From positions 1 to 46,925 of the forward strand of contig JAGPKJ010000007.1 of NCBI GenBank assembly GCA_018053995.1: a DNA stretch of 46,925 nt, read 5' to 3'. The position numbers were made by a program, and so were the translations under genes. Position 1 is the first letter of the stretch, and every line of letters starts with the position of its first letter. Below are positions 1 to 9,055 of the stretch, piece after piece. The notes beneath the pieces are model-generated. The model saw only the letters and a program-made list of their open reading frames with translations, made no database searches and was not told the DNA's origin. The stretch is from Lachnospiraceae bacterium. Lineage in GTDB: Bacteria; Bacillota; Clostridia; Lachnospirales; Lachnospiraceae.

Positions 1-2
1 GG

Positions 3-1631
3 TTCTACAGACTCATGGATAACGAGCAGCCATCCGTAACATTTGGTACTTTCCATTCCTTATTTTTCCAAATGCTTAAGACATGTCCGGATATGAAAAA
101 GTGCACACTTATAAGTGAATCCGGGAAAATAAGAATTCTCACAGAAATGCTGAAACAAAACGGAGAATATCGGATTCTGGATGACATGGATCAGATCATT
201 GGGATATCTGAGATGTTTGGACGTATAAAGAATGAGGGGAATGATGATGATCCGGCCATATTTGCATCATATGTGTCTGACGCGGGAATAATGACTAAGG
301 CTGAAAAACTCAGAAAAGTATATGGTTCTTATAATGCATATATGCTTGAAAACAACAGGCTTGATTTTGACGATATGATACTCAGGTGCCGAAACAGGCT
401 TATGACTGACAGTTCATTCTGTAAAAGATGGCAGGAACGTTTTAAATATATACTTATAGATGAATTTCAGGATATATGTTCGCTTCAGTATCAGGTGATA
501 AAGATAATAGCATCCCCGCAAAATAATGTATTTGTTGTGGGTGACGATGATCAGTCAATATATGGATTTCGTGGATCGAAACCCGGGATAATGCGAGAAT
601 TCACAATTGATTATCCGGAAGCGTCAAGAATGTCGCTCAGCACAAATTACAGATCATCCGAGACAATAGTTGATATTGCAGACCGGATAATATCATCAAA
701 TGAGGATCGCATACAAAAGAGTATCACGGCTTATAACAAAGGCGGTGCACAGGTCATGTTCATCTGCGTCAGAAACAGAGATGAAGAACAAAAACGCCTG
801 ACAGAGCTCATCGGAAAATATGAACCGGATAGATCTGCGATCCTTTGTCGAAAGAACCGTGAATGCAGGGAGATCGCAAAGACTTTGCTTAACGCTCACG
901 TTTCATTCAGGATAAAAGAGAAACTAAAAGATCCAATGAAAGAAGAAGCAATTAGAGACCTCATGGGATACATGTCATTTATCTATGGTAAAAGAGACCG
1001 AAAGACATTTCTCATGATAATGAACAGACCGGTAAGATATATACGAAGAGAGGCAGTCAGAACGGATATAGTGGATTCTAAAGATATTGCCGATTACTAT
1101 GCTGATAATCAGGAAATGAAGGAGAGGATAAGACATCTTTTTGCTGATATTGATCGTATGAGTGGGATGAGACCATTTCTTGCGGTCAATTTCATCAGAA
1201 AAGTAGAAGGGTATGATAAATGGTTCTTAGGCAGTCATACATCCGAACAGAATACGGATTATCTGTCTAAAGCGGATGAGTTTCAGAAGGCGGCAAAAGA
1301 AGCAGGAAGCTTAGAAAGTCTTCGGGATCATTATAAGAAAATAAAAGAGGATTTTGAAACAAAGAGCCGGGAAAACACGGAATCCGAATCACACGGTGTA
1401 AACATAATGACTTATCATGGATCAAAAGGATTGGAATTTGATACGGTATTTCTGCCGTTTGCAAATGAAGGTGAAGTTCCGCCCAAGCAGTGCAGCACTA
1501 CTGAAGCAATCGAAGAAGAACGAAGAATGTTCTATGTGGCTGTAACCAGAGCGAAAAAACAGCTTGTGATAATGTACGTGAGAAATGCACAGGATGCGCC
1601 TTCACGATTCATCACAAAGCTGCTTAAGTAG
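3..1631 (+). CDS. UvrD/Rep/PcrA-type superfamily 1 DNA helicase, 5' end outside window
   Basis: ATP-dependent 3'-5' DNA helicase of superfamily 1A, acting on single-stranded DNA in repair or replication restart. The reading frame is open to the left edge, so the ATG at 15 is probably internal and the N-terminal Walker A part is missing. Counting from that ATG, the Walker B motif LIDEFQD lies near residue 147 and motif III, GDDDQSIYGFRGS, near 175. YHGSKGLEFDTVFLP lies near 466, and the motif VI region FYVAVTRAKK near 507. These follow the family order. The visible part is shorter than full PcrA/UvrD, and no Tudor-like C-terminal extension is present, so a shorter UvrD-like paralogue is likely. 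The last codons are involved in a local tandem duplication (1611-1682). Family assignment is secure; the choice between PcrA and another paralogue is open. Confidence 0.93.
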   Translation, partial: FYRLMDNEQPSVTFGTFHSLFFQMLKTCPDMKKCTLISESGKIRILTEMLKQNGEYRILDDMDQIIGISEMFGRIKNEGNDDDPAIFASYVSDAGIMTKAEKLRKVYGSYNAYMLENNRLDFDDMILRCRNRLMTDSSFCKRWQERFKYILIDEFQDICSLQYQVIKIIASPQNNVFVVGDDDQSIYGFRGSKPGIMREFTIDYPEASRMSLSTNYRSSETIVDIADRIISSNEDRIQKSITAYNKGGAQVMFICVRNRDEEQKRLTELIGKYEPDRSAILCRKNRECREIAKTLLNAHVSFRIKEKLKDPMKEEAIRDLMGYMSFIYGKRDRKTFLMIMNRPVRYIRREAVRTDIVDSKDIADYYADNQEMKERIRHLFADIDRMSGMRPFLAVNFIRKVEGYDKWFLGSHTSEQNTDYLSKADEFQKAAKEAGSLESLRDHYKKIKEDFETKSRENTESESHGVNIMTYHGSKGLEFDTVFLPFANEGEVPPKQCSTTEAIEEERRMFYVAVTRAKKQLVIMYVRNAQDAPSRFITKLLK

Positions 1632-1682
1632 ATTCACATTTTGATTAATCACAAAGAGCTCAAGTAGATTCACACTATGATT
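1611..1682. repeat. Two-copy imperfect tandem repeat (about 36 bp) over the helicase 3' end
   Basis: Copy 1 (1611-1646) and copy 2 (1648-1682) both read ATCACAAAG, then a short variable part, then AAGTAGATTCACA and a TGATT end. Copy 1 contains the last codons and stop of the helicase gene (I-T-K-L-L-K-stop). Copy 2 is non-coding and ends at the stop codon of the converging DUF1292 gene. Confidence 0.8.
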
Positions 1683-1996
1683 CAAATGATCTCATCATGT
1701 TCAGTCGAATCAAGAAAATGATTGAAAGCTTCACCTGCTTTTTTATATTCATCTTCTGAATCGATATATGTTATCTTGGGTTCTGCATCCGGATCTTTTT
1801 CATTTTCCGAAAATCTATAGAGCCAGACATCACCATCAGTGTTTTCACCATCTTCGTCAAGCGGCTGAAGGGCGATATATGTATTGCCTTCTGACTCAAA
1901 TGTAGTTATAACGTCACATGTAACAGTACGACCATCGTCAAGTTCCATGTCTACAGTAAGTTCATCGTCAAAATCCTCATTTTCGTTTTTGCCCAT
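1682..1996 (-). CDS. DUF1292 family protein
   Basis: Small acidic protein of 104 residues. The spacing of DGRTVTCDVITTFESEGNTY, an ALQPLDEDGE-like stretch and VWLYRF resembles the DUF1292 (YrzB-like) family of Firmicutes, whose function is not known. The start at 1996 is chosen because a good Shine-Dalgarno (AGAGGTG) lies just upstream. The longer open frame to 2125 would add an unrelated Ser/His-rich leader and run through the promoter. In many Firmicutes a DUF1292 gene sits in the yrrL-yrzB cluster; here it stands alone between a helicase and a divergent GH13-like gene. It converges with the helicase, with almost no space between the two ends. Confidence 0.85.
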   Translation of the reverse strand: MGKNENEDFDDELTVDMELDDGRTVTCDVITTFESEGNTYIALQPLDEDGENTDGDVWLYRFSENEKDPDAEPKITYIDSEDEYKKAGEAFNHFLDSTEHDEII

Positions 1997-2016
1997 AATG
2001 CACCTCTTTTTCTTTG

Positions 2017-2046
2017 ATTGTAACATATTATGTGAATTTATGTTAA
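2017..2046 (-). promoter_or_regulatory. Predicted sigma-A promoter for the DUF1292 gene
   Basis: Read on the minus strand, TTAACA (2046-2041) is followed after 18 bases by TACAAT (2022-2017), about 20 bases upstream of the DUF1292 start. The stretch is AT-rich and shared with the divergent GH13-like gene, whose own promoter I could not place with confidence. Confidence 0.55.
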
Positions 2047-2089
2047 AATGTTCATGTGTATGCAGATATGACACAGACGGAGATGCCAG

Positions 2090-3934
2090 ATGGCTGATAG
2101 TTATAAGATTACACAGGCGGATCATTATCCGCTTGGAATATCATACATAGATGGAAAAGTACGGGTCTCAGCCGTTTTCGGTGCTTCGAAAGATCGTGGG
2201 ATCATATTTTTCAAGAAAAGATCAGGTTCAGATTCACCTGTAAGGATCAGCTTTAGCGATGAACTAAGGCAGGGAAATATTTTTTCTTGTCTTATATCAT
2301 TTGACAGGGATGTTTCCTCTGATGATCTCACTTACAGATTATTTGAAGATGACCGGGAATTTATTGACTCATGCGCATGCGGAGTGTCTGAACATATCAT
2401 CTGGATGCAGGATCGTTCCAGATTATCGCTTCATGGTATTATAAGAAACGGCAGATATGATATTTGCAGGGAACCGCATATTCAATATGAGGATTCTTTT
2501 ATCTATATGCTCTCGGTACGTTCTTATACAGAACATATATCATCTGGGGTAAAGGCTCGCGGCACATTTGAAGGTCTTATAGAGAAAAAGGATTACATCA
2601 AATCACTTGGTGTAACATCGCTTATCCTTATGCCATGCTATGAATTCTATGAAAGAATGGATGATGGCACCAGAAAAAATGATTCAATGGATTATGCCGT
2701 AAAACATTATAAGGATAAACCCGAAGATGGAACAGCAGTAAAATGCAATCTTTGGGGCTATACCGGTAATGCATTTTACTATATGCCAAAGTCATCATTT
2801 TCCAAAACAGGTGACGCATGCAGTTCATTTGCAGATCTTGTTGACAGTTTTCACAAGGATAATATCGAGATCATCATGCAGTTCTATTTTGAACCTGATA
2901 TGTCTTCCAGAGCGATAACAGGAATTTTGGAATTTTGGTCTTCTGTCTATCATGTAGATGGATTTCAGCTTGTCGGTGCAGAAATTCCTGTTAGAGAGAT
3001 CAAAGACGATCCAATGCTTGCGGACAGGAAACTTTTATTTGACAGATATATGATAAGCGGCGATGAGCCAAAAGACTCATATACGGCTTGCATGGATGAT
3101 GATTTTGAAGATGATATAAGACGTTTCCTTAAGGGAGACGCATATTCGGTAAGTAATATGATCTCTCAGATCAGAAATGTTGAAAATCCATGTAGGTGTA
3201 TCCATTATATTGCGCGTCAGGAAGGCATGCGGCTTATCGATATAGTCACCTATAATGAAAAACATAATGAACATAATGGAGAAAATAATTGTGACGGACG
3301 AAGAGATGACTTCAGCTGGAACTGCGGGATTGAGGGCACAACAAGACGAACTTCCGTAAACAGCCTTCGTCTTCGTCAGATCAAGAACGGCATTTCGATG
3401 GTATTTCTGACGCAGGGAATACCGCTTATATATGGCGGCGACGAATTTGGAAATACACAGTATGGCAATAATAATCCATACTGTCAGGATAATGAAGAAG
3501 GATATGTAAAATGGAACAGGTCGAAGCAGAGTAGGGATATCCTTGAATGGACTCACACCATCGCAGCGCTTCGAGAAAAATATCGTATACTTCGTATGAA
3601 TGAACCGTTTAAGGGAACCGATTATCTTTCTTGTGCGTATCCTGATATATCACTTCACGGGATAGACGCATGGAGAACTGCCACGACTCCGAATGATCAT
3701 CTTATAGCGGTGATGTACTGCATGCGATATGCATGTGAAAATGACAGCGGGCTGATCTATGCTGTATATAATATGCACTGGGAACCCCAGAAGATATCAT
3801 TTCCCAAACCATTTCCTGAACAGCAATGGAAGCTTTATGCGTGCAGTGCAGGAAAGACCGATCAGATAATCGACAGCAAAGGAAAAAATGCGATAATACC
3901 GTCACGCAGCACTGCGGTATTTATTTCAGGATGA
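2090..3934 (+). CDS. GH13 glycogen-debranching (GlgX/isoamylase)-like protein, probably catalytically dead
   Basis: 614-residue protein with the fold signature of GlgX/isoamylase-type glycoside hydrolase family 13. The typical start of the barrel (IYMLSVRSYTEH, near 138), LWGYTGNAFYYMP, the GlgX block VTYNEKHNEHNGENN followed by FSWNCGIEG, and GIPLIYGGDEFGNTQYGNNN are all present. The catalytic blocks are eroded. Conserved region II, normally GFRxD, reads G291-F-Q-L-V295, so the Arg and the nucleophile Asp are replaced. The His-Asp of region VII is Q377-E378, and the region I Asp-x-x-x-Asn-His is not recognisable (MQFYFEP). I infer a non-hydrolytic glycan-binding or structural role, or an inactive relic kept in frame. 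The start at 2090 has CGGAG seven bases upstream. No signal peptide is seen, so it is probably cytoplasmic. Confidence 0.85.
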   Translation: MADSYKITQADHYPLGISYIDGKVRVSAVFGASKDRGIIFFKKRSGSDSPVRISFSDELRQGNIFSCLISFDRDVSSDDLTYRLFEDDREFIDSCACGVSEHIIWMQDRSRLSLHGIIRNGRYDICREPHIQYEDSFIYMLSVRSYTEHISSGVKARGTFEGLIEKKDYIKSLGVTSLILMPCYEFYERMDDGTRKNDSMDYAVKHYKDKPEDGTAVKCNLWGYTGNAFYYMPKSSFSKTGDACSSFADLVDSFHKDNIEIIMQFYFEPDMSSRAITGILEFWSSVYHVDGFQLVGAEIPVREIKDDPMLADRKLLFDRYMISGDEPKDSYTACMDDDFEDDIRRFLKGDAYSVSNMISQIRNVENPCRCIHYIARQEGMRLIDIVTYNEKHNEHNGENNCDGRRDDFSWNCGIEGTTRRTSVNSLRLRQIKNGISMVFLTQGIPLIYGGDEFGNTQYGNNNPYCQDNEEGYVKWNRSKQSRDILEWTHTIAALREKYRILRMNEPFKGTDYLSCAYPDISLHGIDAWRTATTPNDHLIAVMYCMRYACENDSGLIYAVYNMHWEPQKISFPKPFPEQQWKLYACSAGKTDQIIDSKGKNAIIPSRSTAVFISG

Positions 3935-3940
3935 AGGAAA

Positions 3941-4510
3941 ATGAATAAAACATGGGAACATTTTAAGACAGTAACACATCACAGAGCTCTTGTCTGCCAG
4001 GGATGTTTTAAGGTAGGTCTGTACTGGCAGGGATTGACTCACGATCTTTCAAAATTCAGTCCGACAGAATTCAGGGTAGGCGCAAAGTACTGGCAGGGTT
4101 TCAGAAGTCCAAACAATGCAGAACGTGAAGACATCGGCTATTCTACAGCATGGCTGCATCATAAGGGAAGAAACCTGCATCATTATGAATACTGGATTGA
4201 CTATAGCAGCCGCGTTCCCGGAGGAATGCTGCCTGTTCCAATGCCTGACAAGTATATCGCAGAAATGCTGATGGACAGGGTGGCCGCATGTAAGACTTAT
4301 GAAGGCAGCAAGTATACCGATGCTTCGCCGCTCGCATATTACAAAAGAGGACATGATCCGGCACCGATGCATGAGTATACGCGTTCTCAGCTTGAGATGC
4401 TGATTACCATGCTTGCGGAAAAAGGTGAGGATGAAACATACAGGTATATTAAAAATGTTTTTCTGAAAAAAAATAAAAAACAAAAGAAATCCGAACATCA
4501 GGAACAATAA
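3941..4510 (+). CDS. DUF5662 family protein
   Basis: 189-residue soluble protein resembling the DUF5662 family of Firmicutes. It has an N-terminal His-rich helix region (HFKTVTHHRALV), a conserved THDLSKFSPTEF block near residue 33, WLHHKGRNLHHYEYW near 70, and a Lys-rich C-terminus. The HD pair in THDLSK and the clustered histidines suggest a metal site, but no activity is established from sequence. It starts seven bases after the GH13-like gene with GGAAA upstream, so the two are probably co-transcribed. Confidence 0.8.
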   Translation: MNKTWEHFKTVTHHRALVCQGCFKVGLYWQGLTHDLSKFSPTEFRVGAKYWQGFRSPNNAEREDIGYSTAWLHHKGRNLHHYEYWIDYSSRVPGGMLPVPMPDKYIAEMLMDRVAACKTYEGSKYTDASPLAYYKRGHDPAPMHEYTRSQLEMLITMLAEKGEDETYRYIKNVFLKKNKKQKKSEHQEQ

Positions 4511-4559
4511 ATATATTATGACGCTGCATGTCATAGATTCTGAAAGAAGAGATTAATTT

Positions 4560-5153
4560 ATGTATGCTTATCTTAAAGGTATAATAGAAGAAGTAAGTAA
4601 TGACAATCTTGTTATCGACGTTCATGATGTAGGCTATAATGTACGGATCTCCGCAGGCACAGCTCAGATGCTTCCGCATGTCGGGGAAGAGATCAAGATC
4701 TACACATATACACTTGTAAGAGAAGACACTTTTGAACTATATGGTTTTCTTACAAAAGATGATCTTGATATGTTTAAAAAACTGATAACGGTCAATAGTA
4801 TAGGTCCTAAAGGCGGACTTTCGATTTTATCGATATTTGACTCTGATTCGCTAAGGTATGCGATAATCTCTGGTGATTCCAAAGCTATAGCAAAAGCTCC
4901 GGGAGTTGGTCTTAGATCCGCCGAAAAGATAATACTTGATCTTAAAGGCAAGATTGATATGCCGGAAACAATACCATCCGGACATGGGAATGTCAATAAT
5001 CCGGTTAACGGCGGTAATGTTCAGGAAACTTTGGAAGCTCTTATTTCCCTGGGATATTCTTCTTCAGATGCGCTTAAGGCGATAGGCAGAGTGGATGGTG
5101 CAGAAAATATGGATGTTGAACTGCTATTAAAAGCAGCTCTTAAAAACATCTGA
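4560..5153 (+). CDS. ruvA: Holliday junction branch migration protein RuvA
   Basis: 197-residue RuvA, the DNA-binding subunit that holds the four-way junction for the RuvB motors. The N-terminal OB-fold domain starts MYAYLKGIIEEVSNDNLVID. Helix-hairpin-helix motifs appear at VNSIGPKGGLSIL and KAPGVGLRSAEKIILDLKGK. After a short linker comes the C-terminal RuvB-binding domain (ETLEALISLGYSSSDALKAI). Its length is usual for the family. A purine-rich AGAAGAGA lies upstream of the ATG. The gene is followed 13 bases later by ruvB; ruvC is not in the window. Confidence 0.97.
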   Translation: MYAYLKGIIEEVSNDNLVIDVHDVGYNVRISAGTAQMLPHVGEEIKIYTYTLVREDTFELYGFLTKDDLDMFKKLITVNSIGPKGGLSILSIFDSDSLRYAIISGDSKAIAKAPGVGLRSAEKIILDLKGKIDMPETIPSGHGNVNNPVNGGNVQETLEALISLGYSSSDALKAIGRVDGAENMDVELLLKAALKNI

Positions 5154-5166
5154 TTGGTGATCACAT

Positions 5167-6162
5167 ATGGGCAGAATGATTGAAACAGAACTTCAGGAAG
5201 AAGATATAAAGATCGAGAATAAGCTCAGACCGCAGAAACTCGAAGATTACATCGGACAAGACCTGATCAAAGAAAATATGAAAGTTTATATAGATGCAGC
5301 CAGAGAGAGACATGAGCCTTTGGATCATGTACTTTTTTATGGACCGCCCGGACTCGGGAAGACTACTCTTGCAGGAATCATTGCAAATGAGATGGGAACA
5401 CATATGAAGATCACGAGTGGTCCCGCCATTGAGAAACCCGGTGACATTGCGGCAATCCTTAATAATCTGCAGGAGGGCGATGTTCTGTTTATCGATGAGA
5501 TTCACAGACTTAATCGTCAGGTCGAGGAAGTCCTTTATCCTGCAATGGAAGATTTTGCGATAGATATAATGATCGGAAAGGGTCCGTCTGTAAGATCGAT
5601 AAGACTTGACCTGCCGCATTTTACCCTTGTCGGAGCTACTACGCGTGCAGGGCTTTTATCTGCTCCGCTCCGTGATCGTTTTGGCGTGATCCACAGACTT
5701 GATTTCTATACGCCTGATGATCTGAAGAAGATAATAAAACGTTCAGCTATTGTACTTGGCGTTTCGATAGATGATGCAGGTGCATCAGAACTTGCAAGAA
5801 GGAGCAGGGGAACACCAAGACTTGCGAACAGACTTCTCAAAAGAGTCCGCGATTTTGCACAGATACGATATGATGGGAATATTACAGAAGAAGTAGCAGA
5901 TAACGCGCTTGATCTAATGGAAGTTGATACGATGGGGCTTGACAGACTCGATCATAACATACTGCTTACGATAATCCAAAAATTCGGCGGCGGTCCTGTC
6001 GGTCTTGATACACTTGCAGCAGCGCTGAGTGAAGATTCCGGTACTCTAGAAGATGTTTATGAACCATATCTTATACAAAATGGTTTCATAAACCGGACAC
6101 CTCGCGGAAGAGTGGCTACAGAAGCCGCTTATCACCATTTAGGGCTTGAAATTCCACAATAG
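5167..6162 (+). CDS. ruvB: Holliday junction branch migration ATPase RuvB
   Basis: 331-residue AAA+ motor that with RuvA drives branch migration of Holliday junctions. [11 protein letters not shown] begins the AAA+ core. The Walker [10 protein letters not shown] lies near residue 59, Walker B with DEIHRL near 111, sensor 1 with [18 protein letters not shown] near 157, and the arginine finger lies in the latter. The C-terminal winged helix includes [15 protein letters not shown] and ends TPRGRVAT. I keep the ATG at 5167 because GGTGAT stands just upstream at 5156; ATG 5176 is an alternative. It forms an operon with ruvA. Confidence 0.97.
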   Translation: MGRMIETELQEEDIKIENKLRPQKLEDYIGQDLIKENMKVYIDAARERHEPLDHVLFYGPPGLGKTTLAGIIANEMGTHMKITSGPAIEKPGDIAAILNNLQEGDVLFIDEIHRLNRQVEEVLYPAMEDFAIDIMIGKGPSVRSIRLDLPHFTLVGATTRAGLLSAPLRDRFGVIHRLDFYTPDDLKKIIKRSAIVLGVSIDDAGASELARRSRGTPRLANRLLKRVRDFAQIRYDGNITEEVADNALDLMEVDTMGLDRLDHNILLTIIQKFGGGPVGLDTLAAALSEDSGTLEDVYEPYLIQNGFINRTPRGRVATEAAYHHLGLEIPQ

Positions 6163-6246
6163 TATATCTATAATTGATACGAGTGTTTAAAGAATTGCAA
6201 AGTAATTCGCAGTATTATCACACTAAGTACGAGAGGGGAATCCTGT

Positions 6247-6582
6247 ATGGCAGCAAAAACTGACGCCGATGTCATAATTGATGGAAAAGTATATACAATG
6301 ACCGGTTATGAGGAAGAAGAATATCTACAGAAACTGGCCTCATATATAAATGGAAAGATCTCGGAATTCTCACAGATTGAAAGCTACAGTAAGCAGTCTG
6401 CTGAGACAAAGAATGTTCTTCTTCATCTTAATATCGCAGATGATTATTTCAAAGCGAAGAAACAGATCGAACTGCTTCAGGAAGAGATCAAGGGCAAGGA
6501 AAAGGATATGTACGATCTGAAGCATGAACTTATCGCATCCCAGATAAAACTTGAAAATCTCGAAAAGAATCAGAAGAAATGA
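6247..6582 (+). CDS. zapA: Cell division protein ZapA
   Basis: 111-residue ZapA-family protein, a cytoplasmic FtsZ-bundling factor recruited early to the Z-ring. The N-terminal domain has the family pattern DVIIDGKVYTMTGYEEEEYLQKLASYINGKI, followed by a long charged C-terminal coiled coil (KKQIELLQEEIKGKEKDMYDL). GAGAGGGGA is a strong ribosome binding site. It is closed by a rho-independent terminator 12 bases after the stop, and has an 84-base gap from ruvB, so it may have its own promoter. Confidence 0.9.
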   Translation: MAAKTDADVIIDGKVYTMTGYEEEEYLQKLASYINGKISEFSQIESYSKQSAETKNVLLHLNIADDYFKAKKQIELLQEEIKGKEKDMYDLKHELIASQIKLENLEKNQKK

Positions 6583-6594
6583 AGATGTTACTTG

Positions 6595-6622
6595 AGACTG
6601 TCTCTTTTGAGACAGTCTTTTT
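6595..6622 (+). terminator. Rho-independent terminator after zapA
   Basis: Perfect 10-bp stem AGACTGTCTC / GAGACAGTCT with a TTTT loop, ending in a run of five T residues. Confidence 0.92.
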
Positions 6623-6670
6623 GTTTATAGAAGTGTATATCATTTCTATAATCCATATTAAGGAGTCAAA

Positions 6671-9037
6671 ATGAACAGACCGATACTACTATCACCTGCT
6701 GGCAGTTATGAAAGTTTCAGCGGAGCGCTAAATGCCGGAGCAGACGCGGTATATCTTGGCGGAGACAGATTTAGCGCAAGGGCATATGCCGATAATTTTT
6801 CAAGCGACGAAGTATGCCGTGCGATAACAGAAGCACATTTTTATGGCAAAAGAGTATATTTAACGTTAAATACGCTGATGAAAGATGATGAGATATCAGA
6901 TGCTGTTTCCTATATAAGACCTATGTATGAAGCTGGTCTTGATGCAGTGATAATCCAGGATCTTGGTATACTGTCTAAAGTTCGGGAAATATATCCGGAT
7001 CTTGAGATACATGCCAGCACCCAGATGACGATAGCCGGTGAAGAAGGCGCGTTATGGATGAAGGATAAAGGAATAGACTGTATAGTCCCTTCACGTGAAC
7101 TTTCACTTAATGAGATCAAACGGATAAAAGAAAAGACAGGGATGAAGATAGAATGTTTCATTCATGGGGCAATGTGCTACTGCTATTCAGGACAGTGTCT
7201 TATGAGCAGCATGCTTGGAGACAGAAGCGGTAATAGAGGGAGATGCGCGCAGCCATGCAGACAGATGTATGATACCGTGATAGATGGCGAAGACCCTGAA
7301 AAATTAAGGACTACCGATTATCCGCTCAGTATGAGAGATATGTGCACGATAGAGATCCTTCCGTCACTCATAGAATCAGGGATAGATCTGTTCAAGATAG
7401 AAGGCCGGATGAAGAGCCCTGAGTATTCAGCCGGTGTTACAGCTATATATAGAAAGTATATCGACCGCTATTTTGAAAAAGGTGCAGCCGCTTATTCGGT
7501 CGATCCTGATGATATGAATACACTCCGTCATCTTTATGTCCGGAACCAGCTTCAGGACGGATACTATAACAGACCAAACGGAGCTGATATGATTTCAGGA
7601 GATAAGCCCGGATACTCAGGCAACGATGAAAATATCACTGCGATGATACGTCAAAAGTATCTCGGTGGTTCCACAAAGAAATCACTGTCAGCTAAAGTGA
7701 CGTTAAAGACAGACATGCCGGCTGAGATGGTTTTAAGTGACGGTCAGGTCAAAGGTCATGCAAGTGCAGGTGTTGTGCAGAAAGCGTTAAAAGCACCGCT
7801 TTCAGAAGATCTGTTTAAAGAAAGAATATCAAAGACCGGAGGTACCGTTGTTGATATCCCTGTGCAGAATATAAGTCTGACTGCCGATGAAGGCATCTTT
7901 ATGCCTAACGGTATGATAAATGAACTCAGAAGAGCTGCCATAGATGATTATGTAAAGAACAAAATATCATCATATGGGAAATACCGGTCTTCATCAGCTT
8001 ATAGTAACATTGAAAACAGTGAATCTGTAGCTGATAATCTTTCTGAAAATAAAAGGTCATCTCAAAACAATAGAGTTGATGAAACTGTAAAAACGTCAAA
8101 AGAGACGCATAAAAGCAGCATGAAGATAAGCATATCCGTAATGACCGCTGAACAGCTTGAAGCCGCGGTACGATCATCATGCGATAATATAATCATCGAC
8201 AGTGATATGTATTTGTCAGACTATGATTATGTCAGAGAACTGATCAGTTCTAAAAAAGCAGGCAGACATGATTATTATATCGTTCTTCCGTACATCTTCA
8301 GGTCAAGCAGGAACAGCGATCGTAATTTTATGAATGATCTTACTGAACTTGCCTTTGAAGATGATATGATCAAAGGATTTTTATTCAGGAATCTGGATGA
8401 ACTTCATTTTATAGAGAAAATCAAAGCTGATGGAAAAAATAAGATGCTTATCGCAGATGCCGGATTTTATACTTTCAACAGCGCTGCAGCAGATTTTATT
8501 TCTGGTGAAGTATCCGGGTTTACATATCCGTATGAACTTACAGATCATGAGATCAAGATGATGGCAGATAATCTTAAAGGCAGCGTCAACACAAAAGCAA
8601 ATGCAGATAAAGCTGCCGGCGGGGAACTGATCGTATATTCAACAATTCCAATGATGATCACTTCAAACTGCATTAGAAAGACGGCTGGGAAATGTCTTCA
8701 CGGACATGGTGATGGACGTGATTCAGAAGATATACTAAATATCAAAACAGGCATCAGAGACAGGAAAGGTATCAGATTTTCTGTCTATACGAATTGTGAT
8801 CACTGTTATAATGTCATATTCAACAGTGTTCCAATGAATCTGTCAGGACATATAAAAGAGATCAAAATGACAGGAGCTTCATCGCTCAGACTTGAATTCG
8901 TCTATGAGAACAGTTCGGAAGTAACGAGGATAATCTCGGCATTTGATGAAGCTTTAAAGAGCGGCAGGCTTCCGGATGGATACAGACTAAGACCCAATGC
9001 TTATACGACAGGTCACTTCATACATGGAATACAGTAA
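6671..9037 (+). CDS. Peptidase U32 family protein (RlhA/YrrO-like, DUF3656 type)
   Basis: 788-residue member of the U32 'collagenase-like' family. Characterised relatives (E. coli RlhA, UbiU/V, TrhP) are Fe-S proteins that hydroxylate 23S rRNA, tRNA or ubiquinone precursors rather than proteases. The N-terminal TIM barrel starts RPILLSPAGSYESFSGALNAGADAVYLGG. The iron-sulfur cysteines are visible as C169, C176, C192 and C196 (pattern C-x6-C-x15-C-x3-C), with an extra C171. A degenerate second half follows a Ser/Asn-rich linker at about 435-480, and the C-terminal part has KGIRFSVYTNCDHCYNVIFNS. Its length fits the long RlhA-type subfamily with the extra domain. It starts after GGAGTC and is followed 18 bases later by the SEDS gene. 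The substrate is not certain. Confidence 0.88.
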   Translation: MNRPILLSPAGSYESFSGALNAGADAVYLGGDRFSARAYADNFSSDEVCRAITEAHFYGKRVYLTLNTLMKDDEISDAVSYIRPMYEAGLDAVIIQDLGILSKVREIYPDLEIHASTQMTIAGEEGALWMKDKGIDCIVPSRELSLNEIKRIKEKTGMKIECFIHGAMCYCYSGQCLMSSMLGDRSGNRGRCAQPCRQMYDTVIDGEDPEKLRTTDYPLSMRDMCTIEILPSLIESGIDLFKIEGRMKSPEYSAGVTAIYRKYIDRYFEKGAAAYSVDPDDMNTLRHLYVRNQLQDGYYNRPNGADMISGDKPGYSGNDENITAMIRQKYLGGSTKKSLSAKVTLKTDMPAEMVLSDGQVKGHASAGVVQKALKAPLSEDLFKERISKTGGTVVDIPVQNISLTADEGIFMPNGMINELRRAAIDDYVKNKISSYGKYRSSSAYSNIENSESVADNLSENKRSSQNNRVDETVKTSKETHKSSMKISISVMTAEQLEAAVRSSCDNIIIDSDMYLSDYDYVRELISSKKAGRHDYYIVLPYIFRSSRNSDRNFMNDLTELAFEDDMIKGFLFRNLDELHFIEKIKADGKNKMLIADAGFYTFNSAAADFISGEVSGFTYPYELTDHEIKMMADNLKGSVNTKANADKAAGGELIVYSTIPMMITSNCIRKTAGKCLHGHGDGRDSEDILNIKTGIRDRKGIRFSVYTNCDHCYNVIFNSVPMNLSGHIKEIKMTGASSLRLEFVYENSSEVTRIISAFDEALKSGRLPDGYRLRPNAYTTGHFIHGIQ

Positions 9038-9055
9038 TGTTTACGGAGTCAATAT

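Noticed and set aside
3077-3556. 159-codon minus-strand frame inside the GH13-like gene
   Set aside because: It lies wholly within a gene with clear family blocks; composition is that of a shadow frame.
4049-4534. 161-codon minus-strand frame over the DUF5662 gene
   Set aside because: Shadow of a recognised gene, with Cys/His/Phe-rich unnatural composition.
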